Shown here one piece after another: positions 7,430-15,531 of a DNA stretch of 64,000 nucleotides; position 1 is the first letter of the stretch; each line of letters begins with the position of its first letter. A program made the position numbers and the translations under genes. Origin of the DNA: Maricaulis sp048269565 (GTDB lineage: Bacteria > Pseudomonadota > Alphaproteobacteria > Caulobacterales > Maricaulaceae); the NCBI RefSeq assembly GCF_048269565.1, contig NZ_JBLXIK010000002.1, positions 186,001-250,000 on the forward strand, given 5' to 3'. A model generated the notes under the pieces. That model had not been told where the DNA came from, ran no database searches, and saw only the letters and a program-made list of their open reading frames with translations.

Positions 7430-8560
7430 ACAGCCGTACAGCGCCGCGATCAGCCGCAGCGGCCGCGGGTCGCCGGCGAGATGATGTTGCTGCCGGTTCA
7501 TGACATAGGCCGCGCTCAGTCCGCGCACCGGATCGGCCATGGCGCAGGATCCGCCCCAGCCGGAATGGCCGACAGCCGCCGGTTCCGGACCGTAAAACCC
7601 GCCATGGGTATTGCGCATCACGCCGGCACCCCAGGACAGATCGAACGGCAACACCTTGTCGCGGCCGCGCACCCGTTCACGGGTGAGGTCGTTCAGCGTC
7701 GTCTCGGAAATGAAGCGCTTGCCTTCCAGCTTGCCGCCATCGGCATAGACACTCATCAGGCGCACCAGCGCCTTCGCTGTCGAATGCGCATTGGCGGCGG
7801 GAAATTCATGCATGCGCCATTCGCTGGCGCCGCGGCGGCCGGGCGAAGACCAGGGCTTGAGAAAGGCCAGCTCGCCGGCCGGCGTGACCGCACCGAGATC
7901 GGGCAATTGCTTCGGCATCGCATGCTCGGCGACGCGGCCATGTTCGCTCTCCGGCAGGCCGATATGGAAATCGATCTGACCGGGCCCGCAAATATCCTCG
8001 CGCAGGATAGCGCCGATCGAGCGGCCATCGCTGCGCCGCGCCAGCGCATCGACGATGAAGCCGAAGGTGACCGGGTGGTAGCCCGAGCCGGACCCAAGGT
8101 CCCAGAGCGGCGTCTGGCGGGCCAGTTTCGCTTCGATCAGGGCGGCGTCGAACCAGTCGGCGGCATCCATTTCTTCGGACAGGCCCGCCAGCCCGGCCTG
8201 GTGTGACAGCGCCTGGGCGACGGTGACGGATGATTTGCCGCCGGCGGCAAATTCCGGCCAGAAATCGGCAACCGGCGCGTCGTAATCGAGCAGGCCCCGA
8301 TCAACCAGCCGCGCAATCACCAGCGCCGCGACGGCCTTGCCGGTGGAATAGACCGGCACCAGCGTGTCGGCCTGCCAGTCTCGGGTCTTCTTGCGATCGG
8401 CCCAGCCGGCATGGATGTCGACGACAATCTCGCCGCCGAGCCTCACGGCGAAACCGGCGCCAAGCTCGTCGAAATCGGTCCAGTTGGCGAGAAAGGCCTC
8501 GGCGACGGGCTCGAAACCGGCGGCGACATGGCCATGAAGGGTGGGGGTGAGAACAGTCAT
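7424..8560 (-). CDS. Serine hydrolase of the beta-lactamase/esterase (class C-like) family
   Basis: The 378-aa protein has the S-x-x-K active-site motif (Ser72-Thr-Gly-Lys75 in PVYSTGK) near the N-terminus, which defines the penicillin-binding-protein/class C beta-lactamase fold. The third motif appears as HSGWGG near residue 340, replacing KTG, as in EstB-type esterases and D-aminopeptidase-like relatives. A Tyr-x-Pro in GYHPVTFGF near residue 160 probably corresponds to the Tyr-x-Asn motif. There is no signal peptide, so it is likely cytoplasmic. It is more likely an esterase or amide hydrolase than a resistance enzyme. It is transcribed toward the paralogue triplet and overlaps it by 6 bp. 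Confidence 0.87.
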   Translation of the reverse strand: MTVLTPTLHGHVAAGFEPVAEAFLANWTDFDELGAGFAVRLGGEIVVDIHAGWADRKKTRDWQADTLVPVYSTGKAVAALVIARLVDRGLLDYDAPVADFWPEFAAGGKSSVTVAQALSHQAGLAGLSEEMDAADWFDAALIEAKLARQTPLWDLGSGSGYHPVTFGFIVDALARRSDGRSIGAILREDICGPGQIDFHIGLPESEHGRVAEHAMPKQLPDLGAVTPAGELAFLKPWSSPGRRGASEWRMHEFPAANAHSTAKALVRLMSVYADGGKLEGKRFISETTLNDLTRERVRGRDKVLPFDLSWGAGVMRNTHGGFYGPEPAAVGHSGWGGSCAMADPVRGLSAAYVMNRQQHHLAGDPRPLRLIAALYGCL

Positions 8561-8641
8561 TTTGGCGCGGCCTGGGCGAGGAGATGATGATGTCTGGCTA
8601 TCCTGTTCCGGCGCCGGCGATCAAGCACAGCATCGGCATAA

Positions 8642-9511
8642 CTACAGCGCCTCGGCCTCGAGCGTGACCAGGGGATCACGGCGCGCGGCGATCTCGGCCA
8701 CCAGCGGCAGCTCACGCGACCCCAGCTCATTGGCGCGCATCACCAGGCTGACCGTCGCGGCGACGGCGCGCTCCAGCGCCGGTTTCGGCGCCAGCCCGCC
8801 CAGCCGTGCCGCGGCGAATTCGGCCGTCAGGACATCGCCGGTGCCCTTGGGAGCGTGCGGGCAGCGCTCATGCGTCACCATCCAGGCCTCATCGCCATCG
8901 CAATACATCACCCCGATGCGGCCCCGGCGCGGCAGCGAGGTCACCAGGGCCGGGCATTTGAGCGCCCGCGCGGCGCGCAGCATGGATCCCAGATCGGTCA
9001 GCGGCCGGCCGGTGAGATGTCCAAGCTCAAAAGCATTCGGCGTCACCAGATCGGCGCGCGGCAAGAGCTGGTCGCGAATGGCCAGGGCGATCTGCGGCGC
9101 GATGTAGAGCCCGTCCGGCGCATCGCCCAGCACCGGATCGACCACGATCCATGCCCGGTCCTGCTGAATGCGGTCCGGCTCATTGGCGCCAGCCTCGCCG
9201 CGTCGGGCCTCGCGCACGGCATCGATGGCGCCGGCGGCCGCGAACACCTGGGCGGGATCGGCGAAATAGCCCGTCAGCACCAGATCAATGCCGGCATACA
9301 GGCCCTGGGCCTCGATGGCGTCGAGCATGGACTGCACGAGACCGGAGGCGACCGCACCGCCGCCCGGTGCGCCCCAGCCGGGATGGCGACCATAGAGCAC
9401 GGTGGGAACCAGCATTGAATCAATGCCGGCAGCGTTGAGCACAGGGGCACTGGCGCCACCGCCGACGGTGGACGCTGCAACATGGCTTGAAATCAACAGC
9501 GCCAAAGGCAT
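8642..9511 (-). CDS. pdxY: Pyridoxal/pyridoxamine kinase-like PfkB-family kinase
   Basis: A 289-aa ribokinase-fold kinase. The typical C-terminal active-site block is KGTGDVLTAEFAAA, where GTGD supplies the anion hole and the catalytic Asp. The substrate/ATP region TPNAFELGHLTG is the PdxK/PdxY version of the motif. The N-terminus (SSHVAASTVGGGASAPVLNAAGI) matches the pyridoxal kinase pattern SSQVV-x-G-x-VG. The expected reaction is phosphorylation of pyridoxal/pyridoxamine for vitamin B6 salvage. It is head-to-head with the CoA-ester lyase gene (start 9556), with only 44 bases between the two starts. No strong ribosome site is seen at the ATG. Confidence 0.82.
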   Translation of the reverse strand: MPLALLISSHVAASTVGGGASAPVLNAAGIDSMLVPTVLYGRHPGWGAPGGGAVASGLVQSMLDAIEAQGLYAGIDLVLTGYFADPAQVFAAAGAIDAVREARRGEAGANEPDRIQQDRAWIVVDPVLGDAPDGLYIAPQIALAIRDQLLPRADLVTPNAFELGHLTGRPLTDLGSMLRAARALKCPALVTSLPRRGRIGVMYCDGDEAWMVTHERCPHAPKGTGDVLTAEFAAARLGGLAPKPALERAVAATVSLVMRANELGSRELPLVAEIAARRDPLVTLEAEAL

Positions 9512-9555
9512 GGGAAATATGCTACATCCCTTTCCCCGTCATTCGAAAGCCCTTC

Positions 9556-10404
9556 ATGAAGCGCCTGATCCGTTCCGCCCTGTTTGTTCCCGCCAATAAT
9601 CCGCGTGCGATCGAAAAGGCGGCCCAGCTCGGTGCCGACATGCTCGTGCTCGATCTGGAGGATGCCGTCGGCCCCGACGACAAGGAGGGCGCACGCGGAC
9701 TGATCCCCGGCACGCTTGAACATTGGCAATCCTCCGGCGCGCTGCGGGCCGTGCGGGTCAATGGCGCCGACACGCCCTGGGGCGCCGGTGACCTGCGCGC
9801 GGCCAGTCTGGCGGACGCGGTGATCCTGCCCAAGGTGGAACAGGTCGGCGATCTGCATGGCGCGCGCTCGTCGCTGAACGCCTATGGCTCCTCGGTGCCG
9901 CTATGGGCGATGATCGAGACGCCGCGCGGCGTGCTCAATGTCGCCGCGATTGCCGGTGCAACCGGGACCGGGCTCGGCGGCCTGATGGCGGGGGTCAATG
10001 ATCTCGCGCGCCTGCTGCGCTGCGCCCCCGATCATGACCGCGCGGCGATGCTGCCGCATCTGGCGCAAATCCTGTGCGCGGCGCGCGCCAATGGCCTCTA
10101 TGCGCTGGACGGAGTCTATAACCAGTTTCGCGACCATGACGGCTTTCGCCGCGAGGCGGATCAGGGCCGCATGCTCGGCTTTGACGGCAAGACGCTGATC
10201 CATCCCGGCCAGGTCGAACCGGCGCATCGCTGTTTCCAGCCGACCGCGGCGGAACTGGAGCGCGCGGCGCAGATCGTGGCCGCCTTCACCGATCCGGCCA
10301 ATGCCGGCAAGGGCGTGATCAATCTCGATGGCGACATGGTCGAACGCCTGCATCTCGATGCGGCGCGGGCACTGTTATCGGCCGGCAGCGGCAACGACCC
10401 CTGA
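9556..10404 (+). CDS. HpcH/HpaI aldolase family CoA ester lyase (citrate lyase beta-like)
   Basis: A 282-aa TIM-barrel lyase. The N-terminal signature RSALFVPANNPRAIEKA is the typical start of citrate-lyase-beta/malyl-CoA lyase proteins. The Mg-binding acidic motif is LDLEDAVGPDDK, and the second is WAMIETPRGVLN. LIHPGQ near residue 215 is also conserved. Members cleave malyl-CoA, citramalyl-CoA or related CoA esters, and the exact substrate is not clear from sequence. The start at 9556 matches the family N-terminus; an upstream in-frame ATG at 9487 would overlap the divergent kinase gene. The next gene starts 88 bp downstream. Confidence 0.87.
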   Translation: MKRLIRSALFVPANNPRAIEKAAQLGADMLVLDLEDAVGPDDKEGARGLIPGTLEHWQSSGALRAVRVNGADTPWGAGDLRAASLADAVILPKVEQVGDLHGARSSLNAYGSSVPLWAMIETPRGVLNVAAIAGATGTGLGGLMAGVNDLARLLRCAPDHDRAAMLPHLAQILCAARANGLYALDGVYNQFRDHDGFRREADQGRMLGFDGKTLIHPGQVEPAHRCFQPTAAELERAAQIVAAFTDPANAGKGVINLDGDMVERLHLDAARALLSAGSGNDP

Positions 10405-10492
10405 ACCCGGGCGAAACGCAACCAAAAGCAGGTTTGGACTTTTACAAATGGGGCCGAAACGGCTTTCATTGGCGGAACTCAAGGAAACTTAC

Positions 10493-10846
10493 ATGACCGA
10501 TTCGACTATCATCTGGCACAATCCGCGGTGCTCGAAATCCCGCCAGACCCTGGCGCTGCTGGAAGCGCGTGGCGGCTCGCTGACGATCCGCAATTACATG
10601 GAAGACAAGCCCAGCGTGGCCGAGCTGAAAGACGTGATGAAAAAGCTCGGCTTCACTTCGGCGCATGAATGGCTGCGCAAGAATGAGCCCGATTATCGCG
10701 AGCTCAGCCTGAAGGCGATCGAGGACGAGGCCGCTATCATCAAGGCGATGTCGACCCACCCCAAATTGATCGAACGCCCGGTCGTGATCCACGGCAAACG
10801 CGCCATGATCGGCCGCCCGCCCGAACAGGTCCTCGAACTCTTCTAG
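10493..10846 (+). CDS. arsC: ArsC-family reductase (arsenate reductase, glutaredoxin-coupled type)
   Basis: A 117-aa thioredoxin-fold protein with the ArsC motif HNPRCSKSR, the catalytic cysteine being Cys13. The C-terminal block RPVVIHGKRAMIGRPPEQV is the expected second signature, with the phosphate/arsenate-binding arginine. The E. coli R773 ArsC reaction is glutathione/glutaredoxin-dependent reduction of arsenate to arsenite. No arsenite efflux pump or ArsR regulator is nearby, so this could equally be the chromosomal YfgD/YffB-like branch of unknown substrate. AAGGAA lies upstream of the ATG at 10493. Confidence 0.87.
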   Translation: MTDSTIIWHNPRCSKSRQTLALLEARGGSLTIRNYMEDKPSVAELKDVMKKLGFTSAHEWLRKNEPDYRELSLKAIEDEAAIIKAMSTHPKLIERPVVIHGKRAMIGRPPEQVLELF

Positions 10847-11008
10847 GCCCGTTCTGTTTGCCCCCGGCCGGACCATCTCGTCCGATCGGGGGCGATCGGC
10901 CTCATTCCGGGCGCCGGCTATGGCGTTAACCCTATAATTTATGCATTGCCGCGAACGGCAGCTCGGGCCAATCCGGACTCTCCCCCGTACTGGTGCCCCG
11001 GAGTTGTC

Positions 11009-11365
11009 ATGCGCATTGCCGTCGTCGACGACGATCCGATCGAACTTTTCCTGCTGCGTGAGCTGTCAACGAGTTTCGATACTTCGCTTGAATTTGATGG
11101 CCACACCACGGTTCAGGCCTTCATCGAAGCGCGGCCGGAACGCTATGATCTGGTCTTCCTCGACCGTCGCATTCCGCCGCATGATGAATATCAGGAAACC
11201 CTGCCCCTGCTGGCCTCCGCGGGCTATCGGGGCCGGGTTGTGCTGATGACAGCCCATGATTCCGGCGTGAAGAATGGCGATTACCGTTTCGAGCTCGTCG
11301 GGCCGGTCAACAAGCTGGAATTGCTGGAGCCGTCCCGCCTGAAAGCGCTGATTCACTGCGCCTGA
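11009..11365 (+). CDS. Single-domain response regulator (receiver domain)
   Basis: At 118 aa this is a bare CheY-like receiver with no output domain. The acidic pocket is Asp7-Asp8-Asp9 in AVVDDDP. The phosphoacceptor Asp52 lies in YDLVFLDRRIPP, the conserved Thr is in LMTAHDSG, and the C-terminal Lys is in VNKLELL. It should work as a phosphate shuttle or by protein-protein contact. No cognate kinase is adjacent; the nearest kinase-like gene is 23 kb away. The start has GGAG about seven bases upstream. It converges with oxyR, with 5 bp between stops. Confidence 0.88.
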   Translation: MRIAVVDDDPIELFLLRELSTSFDTSLEFDGHTTVQAFIEARPERYDLVFLDRRIPPHDEYQETLPLLASAGYRGRVVLMTAHDSGVKNGDYRFELVGPVNKLELLEPSRLKALIHCA

Positions 11366-11370
11366 CGGCT

Positions 11371-12282
11371 TCAGGCCGCCGCTTCCGCTGGCACCAGCAG
11401 GCGCCGAATCACATCACCGAGCTGGCGCGCCTCCTCGGCCCTCGCCGACCCCTTGCGCCAGGCGATGCCGATTTCGCGGCCGATCACCGGCGGATCAAAC
11501 GGCCGCACTTCCAGCCCCATCCGGTCGACCAGGCCGGCCTCGACCGCCATGCGCGGCAGCAGGGTTGCGCCCAGCCCGGCTTTGACCATCTGCACCAGCG
11601 TATGCAGGCTGGTCGCCGCGAAATCACTGCGCACAGTTCCCGCCGAACAGGCGGCCAGCGCATGATCGCGCAGGCAATGCCCGTCCTCGAGCAGCAATAG
11701 AGGTTCGCCCGCCAGGTCGGCCGAGTTAAGCGTCGGCTTGTTCGCCAGCGGGTGCGAAGCTTCGCAGCAAAACAGGAATTCATCGGCACCGAGTACATGC
11801 GTCTCGATCATCGAGGCCTCGAAGGGCAGGGCGACGAGAGCCGCATCGAGCCGGCGCTCGAGCAGAGCGTCATAGAGACGCTGGGTCAGATCCTCGCGCA
11901 GATAGAGTTCGAGCTTGGGGTATTCCCGCCGCATGGTCGGCAGCACCCGCGGCAGGAGGAAGGGCGCGATCGTCGGGATGACACCGAGCTTGAACGGCCC
12001 GGCCAGCGGTTCGCCGGCAGCCTGGGCGGCAATCACCAGATCCTCGGCCTCGGTCATCACCCGGCGCGCGCGCGTCAGCACCGCCTCGCCGGCGGGCGTG
12101 AGGATGGCCCCACGGGCACCACGCTCGACCAGGATGACACCGAGATTGGCTTCCAGCTCCTTGATCGCAGCACTGAGCGTTGGCTGCGTCACGAAAACCG
12201 CCTCGGCAGCGCGGGAGAAACTGCCATGCTCGGCCAGGGCGAGCAGGAATTGCAACTGGCGCAGGGTCGGGAGCTGGGACAC
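11371..12282 (-). CDS. oxyR: Hydrogen peroxide-sensing LysR-type regulator OxyR
   Basis: A 303-aa LysR regulator. An N-terminal winged HTH (about residues 6-65, FLLALAEHGSFSRAAEAVFVTQPTLSAAIKELE) is followed by a substrate-like sensing domain. The redox pair is visible: Cys203 in EDGHCLRDHALAAC and Cys212, nine residues apart, as for Cys199-Cys208 of E. coli OxyR. Peroxide oxidises these to a disulfide that activates target promoters. It is divergent from ahpC, a standard OxyR target, with 123 bp between start codons. Autoregulation from this region is likely. Confidence 0.94.
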   Translation of the reverse strand: MSQLPTLRQLQFLLALAEHGSFSRAAEAVFVTQPTLSAAIKELEANLGVILVERGARGAILTPAGEAVLTRARRVMTEAEDLVIAAQAAGEPLAGPFKLGVIPTIAPFLLPRVLPTMRREYPKLELYLREDLTQRLYDALLERRLDAALVALPFEASMIETHVLGADEFLFCCEASHPLANKPTLNSADLAGEPLLLLEDGHCLRDHALAACSAGTVRSDFAATSLHTLVQMVKAGLGATLLPRMAVEAGLVDRMGLEVRPFDPPVIGREIGIAWRKGSARAEEARQLGDVIRRLLVPAEAAA

Positions 12283-12405
12283 GTATTGAGATTACCTATG
12301 GCTTTCCAAAAAACAATCCATTGGCTTTATTCAGCGGTCAAGGGCAAAAGCGCACCGTATTCTGACGCCGGCGCTTCCTGCCGGCCGCTTAAACTGGAGA
12401 GACAC
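12283..12405. promoter_or_regulatory. oxyR-ahpC divergent regulatory region
   Basis: The 123-bp gap between divergent oxyR and ahpC must hold both promoters and the OxyR site. It contains an AT-rich core around 12290-12340, with a TATGGCTTT / CATTGGCTTT pair of half-repeats near 12299-12336 and ATAGGTAAT on the minus strand. LysR-type T-N11-A patterns can be drawn here. I cannot place the exact operator. Confidence 0.45.
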
Positions 12406-12951
12406 ATGCTGGGTATTGGCGAAAAACTGCCGGATTTCGAAATCACGGGCGTGAAGCCGGGTTTCAATGCACACGAGGAAAACGGCGAATCCGCCTTCGA
12501 GAACATCACCCAGGAGAGCTTTGCCGGCAAATGGAAGGTGATCTTCTTCTACCCCAAGGATTTTACCTTTGTCTGCCCGACCGAGATCGTCGCCTTCGCC
12601 AAGCTGAACGGTGATTTCGAGGATCGCGATGCGGTGCTGATGGGCGGTTCGTCCGACAATGAATTCTGCAAGCTGGCCTGGCGCCGCGAGCACCCCGATC
12701 TCGACAAGCTGCCGATGTGGCAGTTCGCCGACACGACCGGCTCGCTGATCGATTCGCTCGGCATCCGTTCCGACGCCGGTGTCGCCTATCGCGCCACCTT
12801 CGTGGTCGATCCCGACAACGTCATCCAGCATGTCTATGTGACCAACCTCAATGTCGGCCGCAATCCGGAAGACACGCTGCGTGTCCTCGATGCGCTGCAG
12901 ACCGACGAGCTTTGCCCGTGCAACCGTCCGGTGGGTGGCGACACGCTCTGA
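12406..12951 (+). CDS. ahpC: Peroxiredoxin (AhpC/Tsa family)
   Basis: A 181-aa typical 2-Cys-type peroxiredoxin. The peroxidatic cysteine is Cys57 in DFTFVCPTE, and the C-terminal resolving region carries CPC (Cys170, Cys172) in ELCPCNRP. It reduces H2O2 and alkyl hydroperoxides. The start MLGIGEKLPDF at 12406 follows GGAGAGAC; the upstream open frame is only oxyR antisense. Its position opposite oxyR and before ahpD suggests that AhpD supplies reducing equivalents, as in the mycobacterial system. A strong hairpin lies between the two genes. Confidence 0.94.
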   Translation: MLGIGEKLPDFEITGVKPGFNAHEENGESAFENITQESFAGKWKVIFFYPKDFTFVCPTEIVAFAKLNGDFEDRDAVLMGGSSDNEFCKLAWRREHPDLDKLPMWQFADTTGSLIDSLGIRSDAGVAYRATFVVDPDNVIQHVYVTNLNVGRNPEDTLRVLDALQTDELCPCNRPVGGDTL

Positions 12952-12997
12952 TCCCGATCTGACGGCGCCCTATCCCCCCGGGGCGCCGACGACCCGG

Positions 12998-13042
12998 CCC
13001 CGGTGCCGCCGCGACATGCCTGCGGCGGCATCGGGGTTTTTT
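12998..13042 (+). terminator. Intrinsic terminator between ahpC and ahpD
   Basis: The arms CCCCGGTGCCGCCGC (12998-13012) and GCGGCGGCATCGGGG (13022-13036), with one mismatched pair, form a long GC-rich stem with a small loop. Six T residues follow at 13037-13042. It should uncouple most ahpC transcription from ahpD, or attenuate it. Confidence 0.85.
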
Positions 13043-13087
13043 CGACCCCGACATTGCAATTAAGACTTATTCGCCATGGAGACCCCG

Positions 13088-13615
13088 ATGACCCTTGATG
13101 ACCTGAAAAACGCCCTACCCGATTACGCGAAGGATCTGAAGCTCAACCTATCCTCCCTGGCACGCGAGACCGAGCTCGACGACCAGAAGAAATGGGGCGT
13201 CTTCCTCGCCAGCGCCTGCGCGACCGGCGAGGCCTCGACCCTGCGCGCCATCCGCACCGAGGCGGCGCAGCACATGGAGCCCGCCGCCCTCGACGCCGCC
13301 AAGGCCGCGGCCGCGATCATGGGGATGAACAATGTCTATTACCGCTTCATCCACCTGTCCAAGAACAAGGAATACGGCACGCTGCCCGCGCGCCTGCGGA
13401 TGAATGTGCTGGCCAATCCCGGCGTCGACAAGGCCGATTTCGAGCTGTGGTCGCTGGCCGTGTCGGCGGTGAATGGCTGCGGCCTGTGCATCGACAGCCA
13501 CGAGACCGAACTGCGCAAGCACGGCCTGACCAGCCAGCAGATCCAGACCGCGATCCGGATCGCTGCCACGGTTAACGCCGTCGCCCAGACCCTGGCTGCA
13601 GAAAGCGTCGTTTAG
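13088..13615 (+). CDS. ahpD: Alkyl hydroperoxide reductase/peroxidase AhpD
   Basis: A 175-aa carboxymuconolactone-decarboxylase-fold protein. The CxxC active site is Cys131-Gly-Leu-Cys134 in VNGCGLCIDSHE, with His138 beside it as in mycobacterial AhpD. The N-terminus LDDLKNALPDYAKDLKLNL is the standard AhpD start. AhpD reduces oxidised peroxiredoxin and has weak peroxidase activity of its own. The start at 13088 is preferred over 13076 because GGAG at 13079-13082 is then correctly spaced and the protein begins like its homologues. It stands 136 bp after ahpC with an intrinsic terminator in between. Confidence 0.93.
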   Translation: MTLDDLKNALPDYAKDLKLNLSSLARETELDDQKKWGVFLASACATGEASTLRAIRTEAAQHMEPAALDAAKAAAAIMGMNNVYYRFIHLSKNKEYGTLPARLRMNVLANPGVDKADFELWSLAVSAVNGCGLCIDSHETELRKHGLTSQQIQTAIRIAATVNAVAQTLAAESVV

Positions 13616-13653
13616 GCTTTTTTAAGACAGTGGCCACATTCGCCCAGACTGGA

Positions 13654-13701
13654 GAAAACTCCCGAAAACAACTAGGATTAGTACGTTTTTCGGGAGTTTT
13701 C
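13654..13701. repeat. 15-bp perfect inverted repeat after ahpD
   Basis: The left arm GAAAACTCCCGAAAA (13654-13668) and right arm TTTTCGGGAGTTTTC (13687-13701) are separated by 18 bases. The arms are AT-flanked with a GC core. Either strand gives a hairpin whose second arm carries T residues inside the stem, so it may be a bidirectional transcription end for ahpD or an operator upstream of the next gene. Confidence 0.7.
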
Positions 13702-13709
13702 CACAGGGC

Positions 13710-13746
13710 TTGCAAATCATAATAAGCTCCGTATAATGAGCTTATG
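13710..13746 (+). promoter_or_regulatory. Sigma-70-like promoter reading directly into the start codon at 13744
   Basis: TTGCAA (13710-13715) and TATAAT (13732-13737) are separated by 16 bp. The expected transcription start, about seven bases after the -10, falls on the ATG at 13744-13746, which predicts a leaderless mRNA. ATAAGCTC/GAGCTTAT (13722-13729 and 13738-13745) forms a dyad with the -10 box in its spacer, a plausible operator. Confidence 0.6.
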
Positions 13747-14046
13747 TCCATGATTGATCATACCCTCGACCACCTGCCCAAACGTACCAATCCGGAGAGC
13801 CATGCGCTCCGCGGCGGGCGGACGTGGTTTTCAACGCGCACGATTTCGCGTGCGCGCCATTTTGCCGACCTGTCCTGGACGAGCCTGCTGGTACAGCTGG
13901 GCATCTCCGCAGCCCTGATCGCAAGCGGCCAGTTGCTGCTGCCGGGCGATTTCGCGGCCCTGGCCAATCTTCTGGGCGGGATCGGCCTGGTGTTCTCGGC
14001 CCATCGCATCCTGTCGAAACTCACCCTCGGCTTCGAGCGCGACTGA
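13744..14046 (+). CDS. Small membrane protein, 100 aa, unknown function
   Basis: After a polar N-terminal half (about 45 residues, rich in Arg and His) come two hydrophobic segments, approximately LLVQLGISAALIASGQLLL and FAALANLLGGIGLVFSAHRIL. This predicts a two-helix membrane hairpin. No family is recognised. There is no ribosome-binding sequence before the ATG. A near-consensus promoter ends at the start codon, so the message is probably leaderless. An ATG two codons later is an alternative start. Confidence 0.55.
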   Translation: MSMIDHTLDHLPKRTNPESHALRGGRTWFSTRTISRARHFADLSWTSLLVQLGISAALIASGQLLLPGDFAALANLLGGIGLVFSAHRILSKLTLGFERD

Positions 14047-14167
14047 TCCGCAGCGCACCCCTCGTGGCGCGCCCTACCTCCGACAATTGACCGAAGCGCT
14101 ACAGGCACTAGTGTGCGCTCAGGGATAATTCGACGCGGCCACCGGCCGGCGTCGCGGAGGGAAAATC

Positions 14168-15442
14168 ATGGGTTGGTGGTTCGGGATCAAACTCTGGCAG
14201 CGCGTTCTCATTGGACTGGCCGCAGGCGTCGTCTTTGGCGTCGCGGCCTCGCAGGTGATGGGACAGGAACAGGCGACCCTCTGGCTCGCCACCTGGGTCC
14301 ACCCGGTCGGCACCGCCTTCATCAGCCTGATCCGCATGCTGATCGTTCCCCTGATCTTCACGACGCTGGTGTCCGGCGTGATCGCAATGGGCAAGCCGGC
14401 CAAGCTCGGCACGCTCGGGCTCAAGACAATCGCGCTCTATCTCGTCACCACCCTGTTTGCCAATATTATCGGGCTGACCTTCGGCACCATTTTCCAGCCG
14501 GGCCGCGGCGCCGATCTCGGCAATGTCGAGGCCGTGCCGGTCTCCACCGAAGCGCCGTCGATCACCGACCGCCTGCTTGAAATCATCCCGACCAACCCGA
14601 TCGCCGCCCTCGCCGATGGCAATGTATTGTCGATCATCTTCTTCTCGATCTTCCTCGGCGTCGGCATCCTGGCCACCGGCAAGGTCGGCAAGCCGGTCGC
14701 CGACCTGTTCAATTCGGCCTCCGAAGTCGTGCTCAAGATCACGCATTACGTGATGGAAGTGGCGCCCTATGGCGTCTTCGCCCTCGTCTCCTACACCGCC
14801 GCCAGCCAGGGCCTGGAATCACTGCAATCGGTGCTGGTCCTGATCGTCGCCGTCTATCTCGGCCTCATCACCCACGCGCTGATCACCTATGGCTTCCTGA
14901 TCCGCGTCGTCCTCAACCTGCCGCTGGTCCGCTTCTTCCGCGGCCTGACCGATCCGATCGCCGTTGGCTATTCCACCGCCTCCTCCTCGGCCACCCTGCC
15001 GGTGACGATCGCGGCCTGTGAGGACAATCTCGGGATCAAAAAATCTGTCGCCGGCTCGGTCCTGCCGCTCGGCGCGACGATCAATATGGACGGCACAGCC
15101 CTCTATCTCGGCATCCTGGCGCTCTTCACCGCCCAGGCCTTCGGCTATGATCTGACCTTCATGAACTACGTCATGATCGCGCTGACCGCCGCCATCGTCT
15201 CGATCGGGGCTGCCGGCATTCCCTCGGCCTCGCTCTTCCTGCTCGCCATCGTGCTGCAGACCTTCGACGTCTCGCCGGAGCACACCGCGATCATTGTCGG
15301 CTTCATCCTGCCGGTCGACCGCATCATGGACATGGCCCGCACCTCGGTGAATGTGACCGGCGATGCCGCCGTCGCGACCGCGGTTGCCAAGTGGGAAGGC
15401 GAGCTCGACGAGGACGTCTTCCGGGCCCCGGCCAAGGTCTAG
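14168..15442 (+). CDS. Dicarboxylate/amino acid:cation symporter (DAACS family)
   Basis: A 424-aa transporter of the GltP/GltPh/DctA fold that moves glutamate, aspartate or C4-dicarboxylates with Na+ or H+. The HP1 serine-rich motif is visible as STASSSATLPVT (about residue 275), and the TM7 signature NMDGTALYLG follows. HP2 is GAAGIPSASLF, and TM8 carries the substrate-binding IMDMARTSVNVTGD. GGAGGG stands just before the ATG. Glutamate versus dicarboxylate preference depends on TM8: MDMARTSVNVTGD has Arg before Thr, the pattern of acidic-amino-acid carriers more than of DctA, but I would not assert it. Confidence 0.92.
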   Translation: MGWWFGIKLWQRVLIGLAAGVVFGVAASQVMGQEQATLWLATWVHPVGTAFISLIRMLIVPLIFTTLVSGVIAMGKPAKLGTLGLKTIALYLVTTLFANIIGLTFGTIFQPGRGADLGNVEAVPVSTEAPSITDRLLEIIPTNPIAALADGNVLSIIFFSIFLGVGILATGKVGKPVADLFNSASEVVLKITHYVMEVAPYGVFALVSYTAASQGLESLQSVLVLIVAVYLGLITHALITYGFLIRVVLNLPLVRFFRGLTDPIAVGYSTASSSATLPVTIAACEDNLGIKKSVAGSVLPLGATINMDGTALYLGILALFTAQAFGYDLTFMNYVMIALTAAIVSIGAAGIPSASLFLLAIVLQTFDVSPEHTAIIVGFILPVDRIMDMARTSVNVTGDAAVATAVAKWEGELDEDVFRAPAKV

Positions 15443-15531
15443 CCGGCGCGCCGGAAAATCTTCCGGCCCCCGGTGATCCAGCCGCGAACTGGCAGCGTAC
15501 ATCCCCTGCGTCCCCAAGCAGGAGAAGTCGT

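Noticed and set aside
11752..12951. 399-residue version of the peroxiredoxin
   Set aside because: The first 218 residues are oxyR antisense; the family N-terminus and ribosome site are at 12406.
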